64,000 nucleotides of DNA from Dimorphilus gyrociliatus (taxonomy: Eukaryota > Annelida > Polychaeta > Dinophilidae). Below, piece after piece: positions 32,095 through 45,200 of the stretch; position 1 is the first letter of the stretch; the number at the start of each line of letters is the position of its first letter. Below the pieces are notes generated by a model, which saw only the letters and a list, made by a program, of their open reading frames with translations, ran no database searches and was not told the origin of the DNA. The stretch is from contig CAJFCJ010000014.1 of assembly GCA_904063045.1 (NCBI GenBank), positions 310,001 to 374,000 on the forward strand. Reading direction: 5' to 3'. Position numbers and translations under genes: made by a program.

Positions 32095-33454
32095 GGAGAG
32101 TGAATAGGAGTGAGTATATTTTTAACAATTGTGGGAATAATTGTAATATTCATGACCAAAGTTCAAGATTTTTTTGAAATGTCATTGAATCACGCAACGA
32201 TGAGTGCTACTCCTTCTCCTCGACAACTGCTGCGTTTGTTAAACGTTTTGATTTGACTTTAAATATTCCATTATATTCTCTTTAATGGTTCAAAGACCAT
32301 CACCTTGGTTTAAGGTGGGGATAAGGGAAATTGACAAGAAATTTTATTCTTTCATTTTTAACTCATCTCTAACTGTGGGAAAGTTAACAGAGAACATCAT
32401 TTAACTGTAACCCGAGATAATTAACCAATCAGCAATCGATATTGGTCTTGTAATCAACCAATCATCGTATTCCTCCCTCTTAATTAGTTTAGCGGCAGCT
32501 GCCCAAGAGATGTTTATCTAGTAATCCTTTACTTAATAAAAATAGTTTGGATTCGATTTTTAACTGTCCCAGGCAAGCTTATAATAGCTTATAATCGGTC
32601 GTCTATGGCGCCGTCTAGTCTGAATAAATTCCTATTTATTTTTCCAACTCCTCTATTTAACCTCGCTTGTATTGTGAAAAAATAGTTGGCGTTACTACTT
32701 CCGTTTCTAATTCGTTTAATACGCTCTTTTATGAAGATTTCCCCTTAATTATAATATCCCATAATTTCGAAACCTTATTAAGGTTAATTATACCTAATTA
32801 AATTATCTAACCTATTGACCTCTTCTCAACCATTAATAACTCTATTTTTTTTCTTACGCTTCGGAAGTGGCGTTTGGTGGCACGAAATTCAATTAATTAG
32901 TGATTTAATAGTTGTTTTTTTCCCCTTTTTATTACCTCTTAACCAGATGCGAATGGTGTGACGAAGGAACTTGTCTTTCCCAAGGCCCTTGACCTTGACC
33001 GGCCAAAAAGGGCTAGAACAACTTTTACAGCCGAGCAACTTTATCAACTAGAAAAGGAATTTGAAAGAAACCAGTATCTAGTTGGGAGAGAGCGAACGGA
33101 ACTAGCAGAGAAATTGCAGCTGTCCGAAACACAGGTAAAAAGATAAAGAGTAAAAGCGGAAATTACATAATAGCAATATAGATAAGGATCATTCGCTAAA
33201 AATTTTTTTTGACACTTGCGTGACTGTAGGTAAAAGTTTGGTTTCAAAATCGAAGAACAAAATACAAAAGAGACAAAGTTAAGGAGGCAGAAGAGAGGAA
33301 AGCAATACCAGTAGAAGCTTCCACAAATCCAAATTTTCTTCGAATTCTACAATCACCCCCAGGAAATACAGCACCATTATTTCCTCTACCAACTGCACCT
33401 TTTATGTTTCCAGCTTCGGCGTTTACTCATCAATCAAAGACAATGTACAGTTGA
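30460..33454 (+). CDS. VAX: Vax-type homeobox transcription factor
   Basis: Three exons: 30460-30559, 32947-33134 and 33230-33454, giving about 170 aa. The homeodomain (about 53-112) is preceded by [16 protein letters not shown], which matches the Vax-specific arm [16 protein letters not shown]. It continues [34 protein letters not shown] and [15 protein letters not shown]. The last intron splits the homeodomain between SETQ and VKVW (position 44/45), an intron position I recall from Vax and related ANTP-class genes. Vax factors pattern ventral forebrain and eye in vertebrates and anterior neuroectoderm elsewhere. The protein is short, and its C-terminus has a Pro/Phe-rich stretch ([16 protein letters not shown]). 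A second ATG at 30453, out of frame, makes a five-codon uORF overlapping the start. Intron 1 (2.4 kb) holds tandem CREs and homeodomain-like sites. Confidence 0.92.
31765..31782. promoter_or_regulatory. Tandem CREs in Vax intron 1
   Basis: TGACGTCAGATGACGTCA: two perfect CREs whose starts are exactly 10 bp apart, about one helical turn. About 100 bp downstream, GTAATTAGC and AATAATTGG (31877-31900) look like homeodomain sites. A candidate intronic enhancer; the function is inferred. Confidence 0.5.
32049..32091. repeat. (GA)n microsatellite
   Basis: Pure GA tract of about 42 bp in Vax intron 1. Confidence 0.95.
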
Positions 33455-34097
33455 GAGAAAAAATAGATAATTCTTTCTTTCTTTCTTGTTTTATACTTTT
33501 GTTTGTTTGTTTGTTTGTTTAAAATGTTTAGAGTTAAAGAAAAACATGTCTCACAAAAGGAACAAAAAACGGAACAAAACAGAAAAGAAACAAAAATCTT
33601 CCATTCATTATGCTCATTGATCATCGTTCTACTACTTTCCTAGATTACTGTAATGTTTTACCTTTATTCTTTTTTTAGGCCTATATGTTTTCTATATTTG
33701 ATATAATATGTTGTTGTTTTTTTTATACTTTAAACCATAAAAAAGTCAACAAGAAAAAAAAAATGTAAACAAAAATACTATTGTCAAAACAATAAATATA
33801 TTAAAGTATTGAAATTATAATATCTATTGTTATGACGTAATTATTACATAATCTATATTTAGAATTCATACTATAAACAGAAATCTATTTAGTTTCTTTA
33901 GTTTTCTTTTGTTCTGCAAGAAATTTAATCTTTTAATGGAGAATGTGAAAGAAGATTGTAGGCCTTAAAGGAATTGTTTTTTTAATTATGACGGAAATTG
34001 GTTGGAGTTATATATATATATATATGCTACTCTCAATTGAAACTCTATCGAGTAGAGGACGGAGAAAGTTTGAAAAGATTAGAAGAAAGGAAATATT
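33455..34097. other. Vax 3' UTR / intergenic
   Basis: AT-rich, with AATAAA-like signals near 33791. No coding exon is seen. A short frame starting at 33988 overlaps the next gene in another frame and is a shadow. Confidence 0.55.
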
Positions 34098-36068
34098 ATG
34101 GCAAGTTATTCGAGCGATAGTTCCACACCACCGAGTTCTCCTCAATGGAAGGTTGATTCATTTTCCGAGACGAATGATCAACGGCGTCTATGCAAGATAT
34201 GTCTTAAACAATGGGATTCAAAAAATGCTAGAAAATTGGCGTGCATGCACGTCTTTCACGAAGAGTGTCTTAATTCGCAAGCCACTATTAAGTCTACAAC
34301 GTTCGTCTGTCCAGTTTGTTCCACAAGGGTAGCTTGGCCCAAAACTGGAGCTTCAAGCCTCATTAAACACGATGACAATTCGTGTTGTATAAACTATTCT
34401 GACAGTTTTATAGGTAAGTTATTAAACGAAGGATGAGAAGAGAAGAGATTTACAATCATGATTATCTTTTTCTTCTTTTCCTTCTCCTTTCGTGTTTCGA
34501 ATAAAAAAAAAATTATAAATAACCAAATAGTAGTAAAAATTGGCATTCTTCTATTATTTACTAATTGAGAATAATGATGTCGTTTATTCTAGAAATAGAC
34601 ATAAATTGATTGTATAAAAAGTATTAAAATTTAATTATTTGTCCTTCTTTTGTTACATAACAACTATTTAGGTGTTAAGCTCTTAAGCTATTTCATCTAT
34701 TCTATTCTCTTTCTAGACGAGCCATCACCAAAATTTCGTTGTAGTTTAAATGATAGAAAAGTTGTTGATATGGTCTGCATAACTTGCAATTATGAACCTA
34801 TTTGTAGTGGGTGCATTTCAAAGCATTCGGGTAAAGGTCATCACTCAATTGCTATGGAGGAAAAGTTCAATTACATACATAATTTTCAGCACGAATGTAT
34901 GGAAACTATTGAAAAATTAGATTCGCTTATTGATGAAGAAAAAACAATTTTACACAGTGAAATTGATGTTTGTATTGAAAATGCCAAAGAAAAACTCTTA
35001 CAACAAAAAGAACAATTCATTCAACAATTGAATGATGTTTATGATAAGAAAATAACTGAATGTAGGAATATTGCATTGATACACGAATGCGATACTCTTT
35101 CTATCACTCCTTCCATTGAACGAAGTATTCAGGATAAATTGGAGCAGATGTCTATTCAAGTGAATAATTCACTTTGTACATTTGAAAAATTCCCCATAAA
35201 ACAATGCGCATCCATTAAAACTGTACCAGAGGGCAGCACCACTCAGAAGACGGCGACGCTTGGTAGGAACAAAAAGTTGTCGTTTTATTTTCAACGATTT
35301 GAGGTCTTTGACGACGATTACGTTACCAAAGTTAAAGAATTATTTGTTGATAGGAGTCGAATATATTTGTTATCCGAATCAGTAATAGGTGGCGCCACAA
35401 TACACAAAGTAGTGGCTTTCGATCATGCTCTAAAGGAGAGTCACACAATCATTTCGAGAGAAGGTGAATTAAGGGGTTTTACATCGGACGGAAAATGGAA
35501 TTATTTGATTGATGTTGAGGATGAATCGATTATAAGATGTAAAACAACCGAATTGGGCAGTGAAATCTTTTTTAAATCCTTTTTTAGGGCTGAAGGAGCG
35601 AAATCTTTGGTATTTTATAGTCAAGATAATTTAATAATTATCATTAGAAAGAACAGTGTGTTATGTCTAAAACAGTCGGGAGAGGTTAGCCAAGTGAATA
35701 TAGATATCGATGGTGCGAATATGACATACGGGATCTTCTGTCCCCTTAAATCAGAGATATTTATAATAGATTCCGGGCCATCAAATTGTCTTAGAGTATT
35801 TGATCCAATAAGAAAAAGCTTTCTACAAAGTTATACGCCAATTAATCCGCTATCCACTTATTGTATTGGAATTTATAAGCAGTTTTTATTGGCACCAACT
35901 GGACGTTCAATGCTCTCTATTGATCTTTTAAGAAGGGACGAAATACGTGTACCGGAACTATTAAGAGAAGAATCACAGTATATCTTTGTTTACGGTAACA
36001 AAGTTTTCCTCTTGAGCAACGCTCCTAACGGATTTAAAATACAAACTTATTTAATAAGGGTCGAATAG
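34098..36068 (+). CDS. TRIM-like RING/B-box protein (putative E3 ubiquitin ligase)
   Basis: Two exons, 34098-34413 and 34717-36068, joined in phase 1, about 555 aa. A RING finger (about 32-75) reads CKICLKQWD, CMHVFHEEC and CPVCS. A B-box-like zinc site (about 114-152) reads CSLNDRKVVDMVCITC, CSGCISKHSGKGHH. The region at about 155-230 is Glu/Lys/Gln-rich and probably a coiled coil. The remaining 300 residues are beta-rich with repeated hydrophobic blocks (for example DRSRIYLLSES, SEIFIIDSGPSNCLRVFDP, NKVFLLSNAP), suggesting a beta-propeller like the NHL half of TRIM2/3/71. I cannot assign canonical NHL repeats. The RING-B-box-coiled-coil order makes a ubiquitin ligase likely; substrate unknown. 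ATG 34098 gives the RING a normal 30-residue lead. Confidence 0.85.
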
Positions 36069-36552
36069 ACAAGTTTGTCGAACAAAACAAGATAGAATTG
36101 GCAATTTTATTAAGTTAAAATATAAGCACAATATGGCTATAGTATAGTTATATCAAACTCTTTTTAATGCATTAAAATTATCAAATCATTTGAATAAAGC
36201 GCTTATAATTAATCTTATAATACGCTAAGATATATATGTATAATGTATATACTCTGTCTGTCTCTTCCTCCCTCTCTCTCTCTCTTCTCTCTTTTCCTCG
36301 TTTTCTTTCAAAAAGAACGTTCACCTCATGACATAAACAAAATAATGTATTGAGTTATATAGAGCTCTCTTGTAAATATGATAGTAAGATTATCTTTGTC
36401 TTTCAAATATGCTTAATTCTTTTTCTTCTCTTGTTTCATGCTTTTAGCCTCTTTTCCTTTATGTAACAAGATATTATGACTACGAAATACTTAAGTTGTA
36501 AGCAATCTTGTTGACGTCTAAAACATAAAATGAAAAATAGAGAAGAGAGAGG

Positions 36553-36631
<79 letters not shown>

Positions 36632-37028
36632 CGTAACAGATATAGAGGAAAAGATAAAAGGGAGACAAAAAGAGATAACAAAATAATAATACTAGAATAT
36701 TTTTGATAAGATAAGGATGGAAAAATGAAAATAAAATTGTAATTTTTGCAATTTTCTTTCCTTCCTAAAAATTAACTATAGGAAAGTTTAATAAACGAAT
36801 CTTTAATCATAAATTCCAGAGACATTTTCCAGAATAATCATAATAATAATAATCATAAATTGATATTCATAAATACGGTTTTTAATCCTTTAAATCTTTT
36901 TTTTTATGTTTTTACTTTTCCCTTTCTTTTCCTTCTTTAATTATAATGTGGCATTTTTCCAATTATCATCGTCCATTCTCTTCTTTTTCCCTATCCTTCT
37001 CTACTTTCTTCTCTTTAATAATTTAAAT
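36069..37028. other. Intergenic between convergent TRIM-like and TMEM163-like genes
   Basis: 3' flanks only. A GA tract lies at 36588-36628 with a CAGA tract just before it. Open frames on the minus strand here are translations of the microsatellite. Confidence 0.6.
36588..36628. repeat. (GA)n microsatellite with (CAGA)n flank
   Basis: GA tract of about 40 bp, preceded by several CAGA units. Confidence 0.95.
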
Positions 37029-37793
37029 TCAATTATATTCATTATAGTTGTCTTTCGCTTTCGCTTTCTTGGACAAGTTAATAATGAGTAGTCTCATTCC
37101 CCAAATTGTAAATAGTAGAGCGCTAACGTAAGATACAATAGCATCAACGTACCAAATACTAGGATTTTTTTTGTACAACGCTTCATTGATAACAATGGAA
37201 AAAGCCATAAGAGATTCAATGAAACTGTTAAAGGCGTCTGTTGTAACGGCTTCGGATTCTAAATATTTACCAATAAAATATTTACCAACAGCCAACATAA
37301 TACATACTGAACCGTTTATTGCCGATATAATTTCAACAGACGAGTTTTCCAACGGTTTCTTAGATTTACCTAATGCGTACGATGTCTTTGAAATAATTAC
37401 TAATGAAGAGATATTGAATATTACTCCCAATGCTATACAGGCCAGTCTTTCTCTTCTTGAATTGTATAGACTGTAATTGCCACCAGACCCGTATCTCCAG
37501 ATAACAATAGCTGATGACACGCAATCTAATAGAGCTGCTAGACCAAATGCAAAGCTAGCCGAATTATTTTGACTAATTGATATATAGAAAGTTGCAATAC
37601 TAAGTAGTATTAAAAAAACAATGGTAGCATAGCTTATAGATAGAGCAGCAATTCTGAATTTTGCTGCTTGGTAAAGAGTTAAAGAATGTTTTCTGTCAAA
37701 TATTCCATCAGCTCTTGAATCATTATCACTAGAACATTTACTCTTATCTTTATCATTAACATTATCTTTACCAATTTCTTGTAATTCTGCCAT
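37029..37793 (-). CDS. TMEM163: TMEM163-like zinc transporter (cation diffusion facilitator fold)
   Basis: Single-exon 254 aa protein. A hydrophilic Asp/Lys-rich N-terminus (about 1-45) is followed by six predicted membrane helices. Family landmarks are clear: LLDCVSSAIVIWRY in helix 2 (human LLDVLSSAIVLWRY), GVIFNISSLVIISK in helix 3, TTDAFNSFIESLMAFSIV in helix 5 (human ITDGFNSLVGGVMGFSIL) and YVDAIVSYVSALLFTIWGM in helix 6. TMEM163 exports zinc and sits on synaptic vesicles, lysosomes and the plasma membrane. One oddity: the first Asp of the helix 2 DxxxD zinc site is Ala here (AALLD). The C-terminus is Lys-rich (KKAKAKD). It has no introns, unlike most neighbours. Confidence 0.9.
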   Translation of the reverse strand: MAELQEIGKDNVNDKDKSKCSSDNDSRADGIFDRKHSLTLYQAAKFRIAALSISYATIVFLILLSIATFYISISQNNSASFAFGLAALLDCVSSAIVIWRYGSGGNYSLYNSRRERLACIALGVIFNISSLVIISKTSYALGKSKKPLENSSVEIISAINGSVCIMLAVGKYFIGKYLESEAVTTDAFNSFIESLMAFSIVINEALYKKNPSIWYVDAIVSYVSALLFTIWGMRLLIINLSKKAKAKDNYNEYN

Positions 37794-39438
37794 TATTTAT
37801 TTACAATTTCTCCAGAATATTAGGGCGAATAATCCTTAGGAAAAACGCTTCTCCAGTTTTCTTTGAATACTGTGCTTGAACAGAAATTTCATGATACATT
37901 TATATAAAATGTTGAAAGAGTTTTTTGTATATTAAAATGTTAATGTACAATTTACATTAAAAAGTTCTGTATATACAGGATGTATATATCTAATATATAT
38001 ATACGTACATGTATATTATATGCTTGCATATGAACATATAATACTTCCTTACCTTTCCAAGCTGTGGCATTAATCGTCTAATTTTTAAAAATAAACAAAG
38101 TTAGTTGTTTCAGCATGTTTTAACGGCACCCGTATTAAGAAAATTAAGCCTCTTCCTAGACAATATTGATCTAATTCATACATGCTCTTAATGTGCTTTT
38201 TTTTATATTTGTTGTACGCCTATTTTACTCTTATATTAGAATATTCATAGTATTAATGATACTTTTTGATTTGATCTTCATTATAGCCTTACGTAACTAT
38301 GATCTACCTAATCAAAGAAGTTTGGTTTATACGTAGTTAACTACGTATTCTATAGACTCAAGTAAACATAAGAGTCGATTATTTTTTTGAAGCCTTTCGT
38401 GAGGGTCAAGTTCATTTATAGATCTTACTCCCTTATCTTTCTTTGCCAACATCTTTTTCGTGTTCGTTTCATTGTCCCCTTAAAGATGTTCTGTTCCCTT
38501 TGCGTCTAAGATAGCTATATTGAATTGAGAGAATTTTCTTTATTTCTACTATTCATTACATTCAATACGACAATATCAGATCAAGTTTAGAATTGCTGAG
38601 AAAGAGGAAAATAAACAGCATTTGGTATTATTATATTAATAACACAATTAATATCGGTAATAAAAATACTTAAAAAGTTGGTTATTGAAACCGATAATAG
38701 CAAATTGTTATTATTGGTTTACTTGAAAATATCAATATCTCTGTTTCGGATAAAAGATAACAAAGGGAGAAAATATATTATTGATACTCTCTTCTTCTTA
38801 CTGAATAAGGAGAATAAGTTGCTTGTATCATCACGTCCTAAATTTCAACAATATTCAATATACTGTATATTTTTAATGTACAAGTGCAACACGTCAATGT
38901 AAAAGTAATTAATTAATTGGTTAATTATCTTATAGTCATAGAATATGTTCATTTTTCTTTTGGATAAACAACAAAGAGTGCATGAATAATACCGTATTAA
39001 GATTAAGAAAGAAAGGGAAGATGGAGAGAAAATCCGCGATTTTTTTATATGAGCCCTTTTTAAATATTGTTCTTTTAGTTATTCGTCTATTCTCTAATCG
39101 TCTACTGTTTCATTTAACTACTTCGTGAGCCGACACCCCATTACTCACTTTTCCTTTATTGTTATTGTTATGATAAGAACCCATTTTTTAGCGTTTTTTT
39201 TCTAAATCCTATTTGTCTATATAAAAATAAATAGAACTATAGATGGCACTTTAATCATACTTTCTATTTTTTACTCAGGTTGAATGCTACACATAATAAA
39301 CTGCTATAAATAATGGTACGAAACTGGGGTAAAAACCCGTTCTCGCTGTAAGCGTGACTTGCAAAATATTTTGATACTTAAACTTGACTTGATTAAGATA
39401 GGATTCATTTTCCTTCTTAGTCTTGTGTCAAAAGCACT
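37794..39438. other. Intergenic between divergent TMEM163-like and Skeletor-like genes
   Basis: AT-rich; no recognisable exon. A frame at 38678-38902 has no domain and an atypical composition. Promoters of both flanking genes must lie here, but I see no distinctive motif. Confidence 0.5.
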
Positions 39439-42276
39439 ATGAAATTTTATATATTTTTAGCAGTTACCTGTTTGTTGGTGGAAGGTAATGTTTTTGTTTA
39501 TCATATTCTATCATTTATTTACCCTGTGTACGTTACTGATTAAAGCTATCAAGCTACTCAACTATCGACTTAATAGAATGTTATCTAATGATTTATTCTT
39601 ATTATTTTTCCAGTAAATGCACAGTATTATGGCAAGTTTATTGGAGCTTTGAAGCAATTAACAAACGACTATTTTATTGCTGGTACAGTCTATGCAGCAG
39701 ACGAGAACCATTTGTATATTGAAAATTTTGAACACGATGGTAAAGGGCCAGGTAAGAGAATTTTCTTAATTATAAGAACGTATTCCTGTTTAATTCGAAA
39801 TGTAAAAGAAAACAAATTAAAGAATATAGACAGATTAGTCGCTTTTTCGCACCTGAAAATTAGAAAGTCTTAAAGTCGGTATTCGAAGAATCCTTTTGCG
39901 AAGCAGGATGTTAAAAAAAATACTATCACGAATGGTTAAATGAAAAGCTTACTGCGTAGACTCATTGTATTTTTACCAGTTGAATAAGAAAACTATAATG
40001 AATACTATTGTCCAATATTAATCAATATATTTATGCCAGCACCATGGTTTAATGGTACTTGATCAATTAATATGTCTCTAAATAATGTCTTGTAGGAAAT
40101 TCTTGTCCAATATTTGTGCTAATATCTTATTAAAGATTTTACAAATTTTAGGTGTTAGATTCTGGGTCGGTAAAGTAAATGGAGGTGCAGATATGAACGC
40201 AATTCTAAACAATGGCGTCGCCTTATTGGATGAAAATGGAAGGTAAATAATGAAATTCGTATGCTAGAATTTCCATATACTGTACATATATCTGCATTAC
40301 ATTACATATCCTTCGTGATATTTTAATAATCAGAACTGAAGATACATACATTCACCATTTTATATATAGATTCTTATAGATGCTTTTTCTTTTAAAATAG
40401 CGATAAACCCATTAAAAAGTATGATAAGAAGACTATCTATTTGACTTTACCTATTGGAATCAAATTTAAGGATGTCAAATATTTTTCAATTTGGTGTGAT
40501 ACTGCCAATGTTAACTTTGGACATGTTGAAATTCCATCAAATTTAGATGTTCCTGTTAAACGTCAACTCGGTTCATTTGGTTTTTCGCCTGCAAAAAGTG
40601 GCGTCAAAGCTGAAGATGTTATTTTGGAAGCTATACAAACTATTCTCGTTAAGAAATTTGAATTTTCCGGAGGTGATAACGTATTTTTCGGTCTTATGTC
40701 CGGAGATTATACAAAACCTGACCAAGTTAAATTGGCTACAAAGATCTCGGATAGTTTATTAGCGTCTAATCAGGCTGACAAACTTTTGAAATTACCTATT
40801 GGTATCGATGTTAGAAACTTTAAAAATTTTATCGTCTACAATTCCCAAACTAACGAGGTTTATGGTAAAAAAGACATTCCTTCCGGCTTGAATATACCAC
40901 CGAAATCATCTACGACAACAGTTCTGCCCTCTAACGAACACTGCAAGCAAATTACAGATGATGTAGCTGTCTTCTATAAAGTTGATGGTTTAGATTTGGT
41001 TGTGACGGTAGATGGCGTCTTAGCCGATGACAATTACATTGCGTTCGGTATCAGTGGTTCATCTACCGGAACGCAAATGGTTGGTGGTGATGTTGTCGCC
41101 GTCTACATGGACAATGGTAATGCGAGAGCGATTGATTATTACCTTTCTTCTAAAGCTCAATGTAGCGCCGGAAAGGGGGTCTGTCCGGACAACGACGGTG
41201 CAACCGCTCAAAATAATGTTGAATTAATATCCGGTAAGAAAGAGAACGGGAGAGTAAAAATTCAATACAAGAGAAAATTATCAACTGGAGATAATGAATT
41301 CGATAAAGATATATCGAAAAACCAGGATGTGCAGTTTATCTGGGCGAAAGGACCATATAATGCTCAAAAGCAGATTCTTTATCATTCCGAAAGGAGTGGA
41401 TTTGCAAGCAATTTGGCTACTGTCAAATCCGATTGTAAGCAAACAACCAAACCATCAACAGCACCTCCAAAAGGATTTGAAGAAATAACTATTTCTGATA
41501 CTACAGAATTTGAAGTTACTCTGGGATCTAGCGGAGGAGAACAAGGTTACAAAGCAATTACTAAAACCAACTCATGGGGTATAGCTTATTATATTAACGG
41601 AAAGCTTATTCCTGTATTAAAATTGAATCCGAACGTCCTGTATACTTTTAATATATTAACCGGAAATAATACTGACGTCGACCCAGAATATCATCCGTTC
41701 TATATTACTAATGATCCTAAAGGCAACTATAGAGCTTATGACGAAAATCAAAGAAAGGTAAGTTATCTCTTATCCTGTCTACCTTGATTTATGAAGAAAG
41801 CTTTATAAAAAAAATCCTTTTTTTCCCCCCTTATAGGATATCAAAATATACGCCGGTTTAGACGCTAACGGCAAACCAATTCCATCTGCCCTTGGTACTT
41901 ATTGTTCATACAAGAAAAAGGACGGCGTACAACCAAAGGTTTACGATAGCTTTCCAAGTTTTTCAGAGGACTTGAAAAAAGTATGCAGACACGATCCACC
42001 GATAAAAGGTCAATTTAAATTTACGCCAACATCCGATTTAGTTGGAAAAGAATTATATTATCAGGTAAAAAATAAAACAAAGCTTAATTGATTAATTAAT
42101 AAAAGTTTAACTAATGTAAATCTATTCTCCAGTGCTACGCTCACAATAACCTGGGATGGAAGATTGTTGTCGGTAATTCATCAGAATCATCATGTTCAAA
42201 ATTAACATCGTCATTAAGCGGAATTGTGCTATCAATATTTACATTTACTTGCCTGAATCTTATCAAACTCTTTTAA
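39439..42276 (+). CDS. Skeletor: Skeletor-like protein (two DM13 + DOMON domains)
   Basis: Six exons: 39439-39484, 39614-39751, 40152-40242, 40401-41757, 41837-42064 and 42133-42276, about 667 aa. A signal peptide (MKFYIFLAVTCLLVEG) is followed by DM13 domain 1 (about 18-137, YYGKFIGALKQLTNDYFIAG), DM13 domain 2 (about 145-257) and a DOMON domain (about 272-420, CKQITDDVAVFYKVDGLDL, SMVGGDVVAVYMDNG-like core). Then comes a cupredoxin-like region (about 445-600, EYHPFYITNDPKGNYRAY). This is the order of arthropod Skeletor/Knickkopf-type proteins, which bind heme or sugars and act in extracellular matrix. A hydrophobic C-terminus (LSGIVLSIFTFTCLNLIKLF) preceded by small residues looks like a GPI-anchor signal. 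The family is clear; the function in this animal is unknown. Confidence 0.88.
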
Positions 42277-43019
42277 ATTAAACGTAATACAATTAATGTT
42301 TATTACTGATATTATTAACTTTTAGAAATGTTAACTTTTGCTATTGTCCCTTTGTATTACTGTGTTATTTGTTTTCATGTTAACACGTCTTTTGTGGCAA
42401 ATGAGCCTTTTCATGTAAAACTTTTTAGAGTTATACCGTATATGGTTTTTAAAAGAACTTAGTGGAGAAGGAAGAGAAAGAGAGGTGAATAATCAAAAAA
42501 GATGAATATTTTATAATTTAAATAAATACCTTGAAAAACCATACGTTTTGTTGCATCTTATTACTATTAAAGTTCTCTTTTGAACGAAATTTATTTAGGC
42601 CTATAGTTATTTTTAGGGGCTATAAAAGACATATAAATCGAATATTCACTCGAATTTCTCCAAGTGTAAGATAGAATTTCGTTAATTAAGTTCTCGTATG
42701 ATTTTTTATAAATCTACTTGATTTACGTGTTTAATTTAATTGGGTGAGAATTGAAAGAATGAGGTGAAGGAGGAGGAGGAGGAACACAAGAACAAGCGGA
42801 TAAAAAGAAACAACTAATTGTAGTAGAAAGGCGAATATATATAAAATAGACACCAATGTACAAATGCATACAAATATAAACGATTGCAAGTACAACACAA
42901 GCACAGTTAATTAATATTAAACATACTGTTAATATAGAAATTATATATACTAACTTTTTTCTTTCTTTTCCTTGTAAATAAAAAGTTGTAAAGATAAAAG
43001 AAAATGTAAAATATGAAAG

Positions 43020-43054
<35 letters not shown>

Positions 43055-45200
43055 TCTGTCGAATCTTGCAGTAAAATTTATATGAGAGTGTTTAAAAATA
43101 AAGTAATATATGAAATATAAGAAAATTGTTATATGATCAATTAATATTTTTAAAAAGACTGATTTTTAAATGGAAAAATTAACGAACGTTTATTGTTATT
43201 TAATATCTATTAAATTAAAATTTCTGCTTTATGTTCCATTAGAATATATATATATTCTTTTATATTGATTTTCCTAACTAATTTGTAAGAAGAGATCCGG
43301 TTTGAATGCTTTATAAGGAACGCCTGTCCGTTCATAAAATCATTCAGCAGTTAGCTCGATTCAAATCAGAAGAGGTTAGATCTTTCTCTCATAAAGATAT
43401 CTAACCACCCCCGCCTACTCCACCTACAACTACCTCGAATTTTGAAGAGAACTGGCCTCCCAGGTAAATAAATTTATTCTTCTTTCATTGGCTATTTTGA
43501 AATTTTTTTTCAATTTGTTATTCAATATTATTCAAGCAATAAACGGCTGTAGGTCGTCTGTTTTATATTATATTCTCTTTTCTTTTATCTTTTAAGACTA
43601 GTGCTTCTTTTCTTTCTTTCTCTTCCCACTATATATTCTATACAGTATATATATATATATATTAAATTTCTCTCTCTCTCTCTCTGCACTCTGGTCAAGA
43701 TTTATAAACTGACAAGCTCTTTTATAGAAACTTGAACGTGTTTTAGAAAATGTCGATGATTCGAATTTTCTGGTATTCAACAAAGATTTTTAAAATTTCA
43801 TTTCAATACGGCAAATTCTTTTCTTGCTTTGCTTACAAACTGAAGAGGGAGAGATAAGTTAAAGAGCGCCAGAAAGGAAGAGAGAAAGAGGATAAAGATA
43901 AAAAAATGAATAGTTTTATTCCTTATTGAACGCTTATTCAAGAAGAAAAATCTTTTATTTAAATGTTTTTTTATATTGTTGTTTAACAGTTTCCCGATTT
44001 TGAATAACGGTAATAACGGCTATTAGATTTGGACTAACGCATGCGCAATTTATGGGCCGAATTTCATATTCCCGCCATCAACAGTATATAACGAGAAGTA
44101 AACCGCTTCCTTTTTAAAACTAAATTGTCGATTAAAAAGGTAAGATATCCTTATTTCTTTTATAAATTGAGTGTTAAGTAATTGTTGGTCTTTTCTTATT
44201 GACCCTATTAAAATATCTTTTAAATAGGCCTAATGGCTATCGTATTACAACATACTCTTCGTCAGTGTCAAATTCAACGATATAGGTTTACCGCATTATT
44301 TAAAAAAAGAAAAAATATGTGACTGGGAGTGAACGTTTAACGTAAAATAAGACCAGTTTTTAGTTAGATACTATATAAATCTTGGTAAAAATGATATATG
44401 ATATTAATGGTCTTTCTTCTTCCTCCTCTTTCCTGTATTTTCTCCCATTTTCTATATATAACTTAGAAAAAGAACAGGTAAGTAAGGAAAGTTTAAAATA
44501 TCTGTTAAAAAGGAATTCATTGAATATATAAGGAGTGCCTAGATTGCGACTATTATTTACTAGAACACATTATTTACCATATTAAACAATGTTGGATAAA
44601 ATAATATTGAGAAAAGAGAATAATAACAATTCATAGAGATTATTTGGAGGTGAAACTTATCATTTTCTGACTTTCTTTGGTTATCTAGCTGTATGAGTGA
44701 GAGAGTACATCATAAAGCTAGGTTACCAAAGTCAAGAGGAAAACGGCTTACATCAAAACAAAAACCTTTCCTGCTCATTTTCTCTTATCATCTCTACTAT
44801 AAATTCATCGAAAAATATTTATAATAGTCATTTAAATAATTGAATGAGATCCCTTTCTTTATTCGAAATAATAAACCGTATTTTTCTAAACGATTCAAAG
44901 ATAAAAACTTTTTATTTTTAATTGGAAAAAGATTTTTTTTTCTATTCAAGTGAATTGAATTCTCTTTCTTTATCTCTCTCTCTCTCTCTTTGCAACTAAA
45001 CCAGTTTTCTTTCTCTTTAGAAAGTTACTGTTTAAAAAAAACTAAATACTCCTATTGGTTATAGATTATAAGCGATAACCGATATCGGTAGAGAACCGTA
45101 TTTAAGGATTTCTCCGCCTGTTCAAAACGTTATTCAATCCAAAAATTATTGGGAAATCTATCTATTGACAGTAGTATTTTTGTATTGAAAATAAATATTA
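42277..45200. other. Intergenic region between Skeletor-like and ITIH-like genes
   Basis: About 2.9 kb with no supportable coding exon. GAAA tract at about 43016-43043; TA tract near 43647. A promoter-like patch at 44035-44140 is listed separately. Confidence 0.5.
44035..44145 (+). promoter_or_regulatory. Orphan promoter-like patch with a 5' splice site
   Basis: In order: GCATGCGCA (NRF1-like), TTCCCGCC (E2F-like), TATATAA about 15 bp later, then about 55 bp and AAAAAG followed by GTAAGAT, a good donor. This looks like a promoter plus a short non-coding first exon on the + strand, yet I find no + strand coding gene downstream before the receptor cluster. Could be a lncRNA or chance. Confidence 0.25.
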
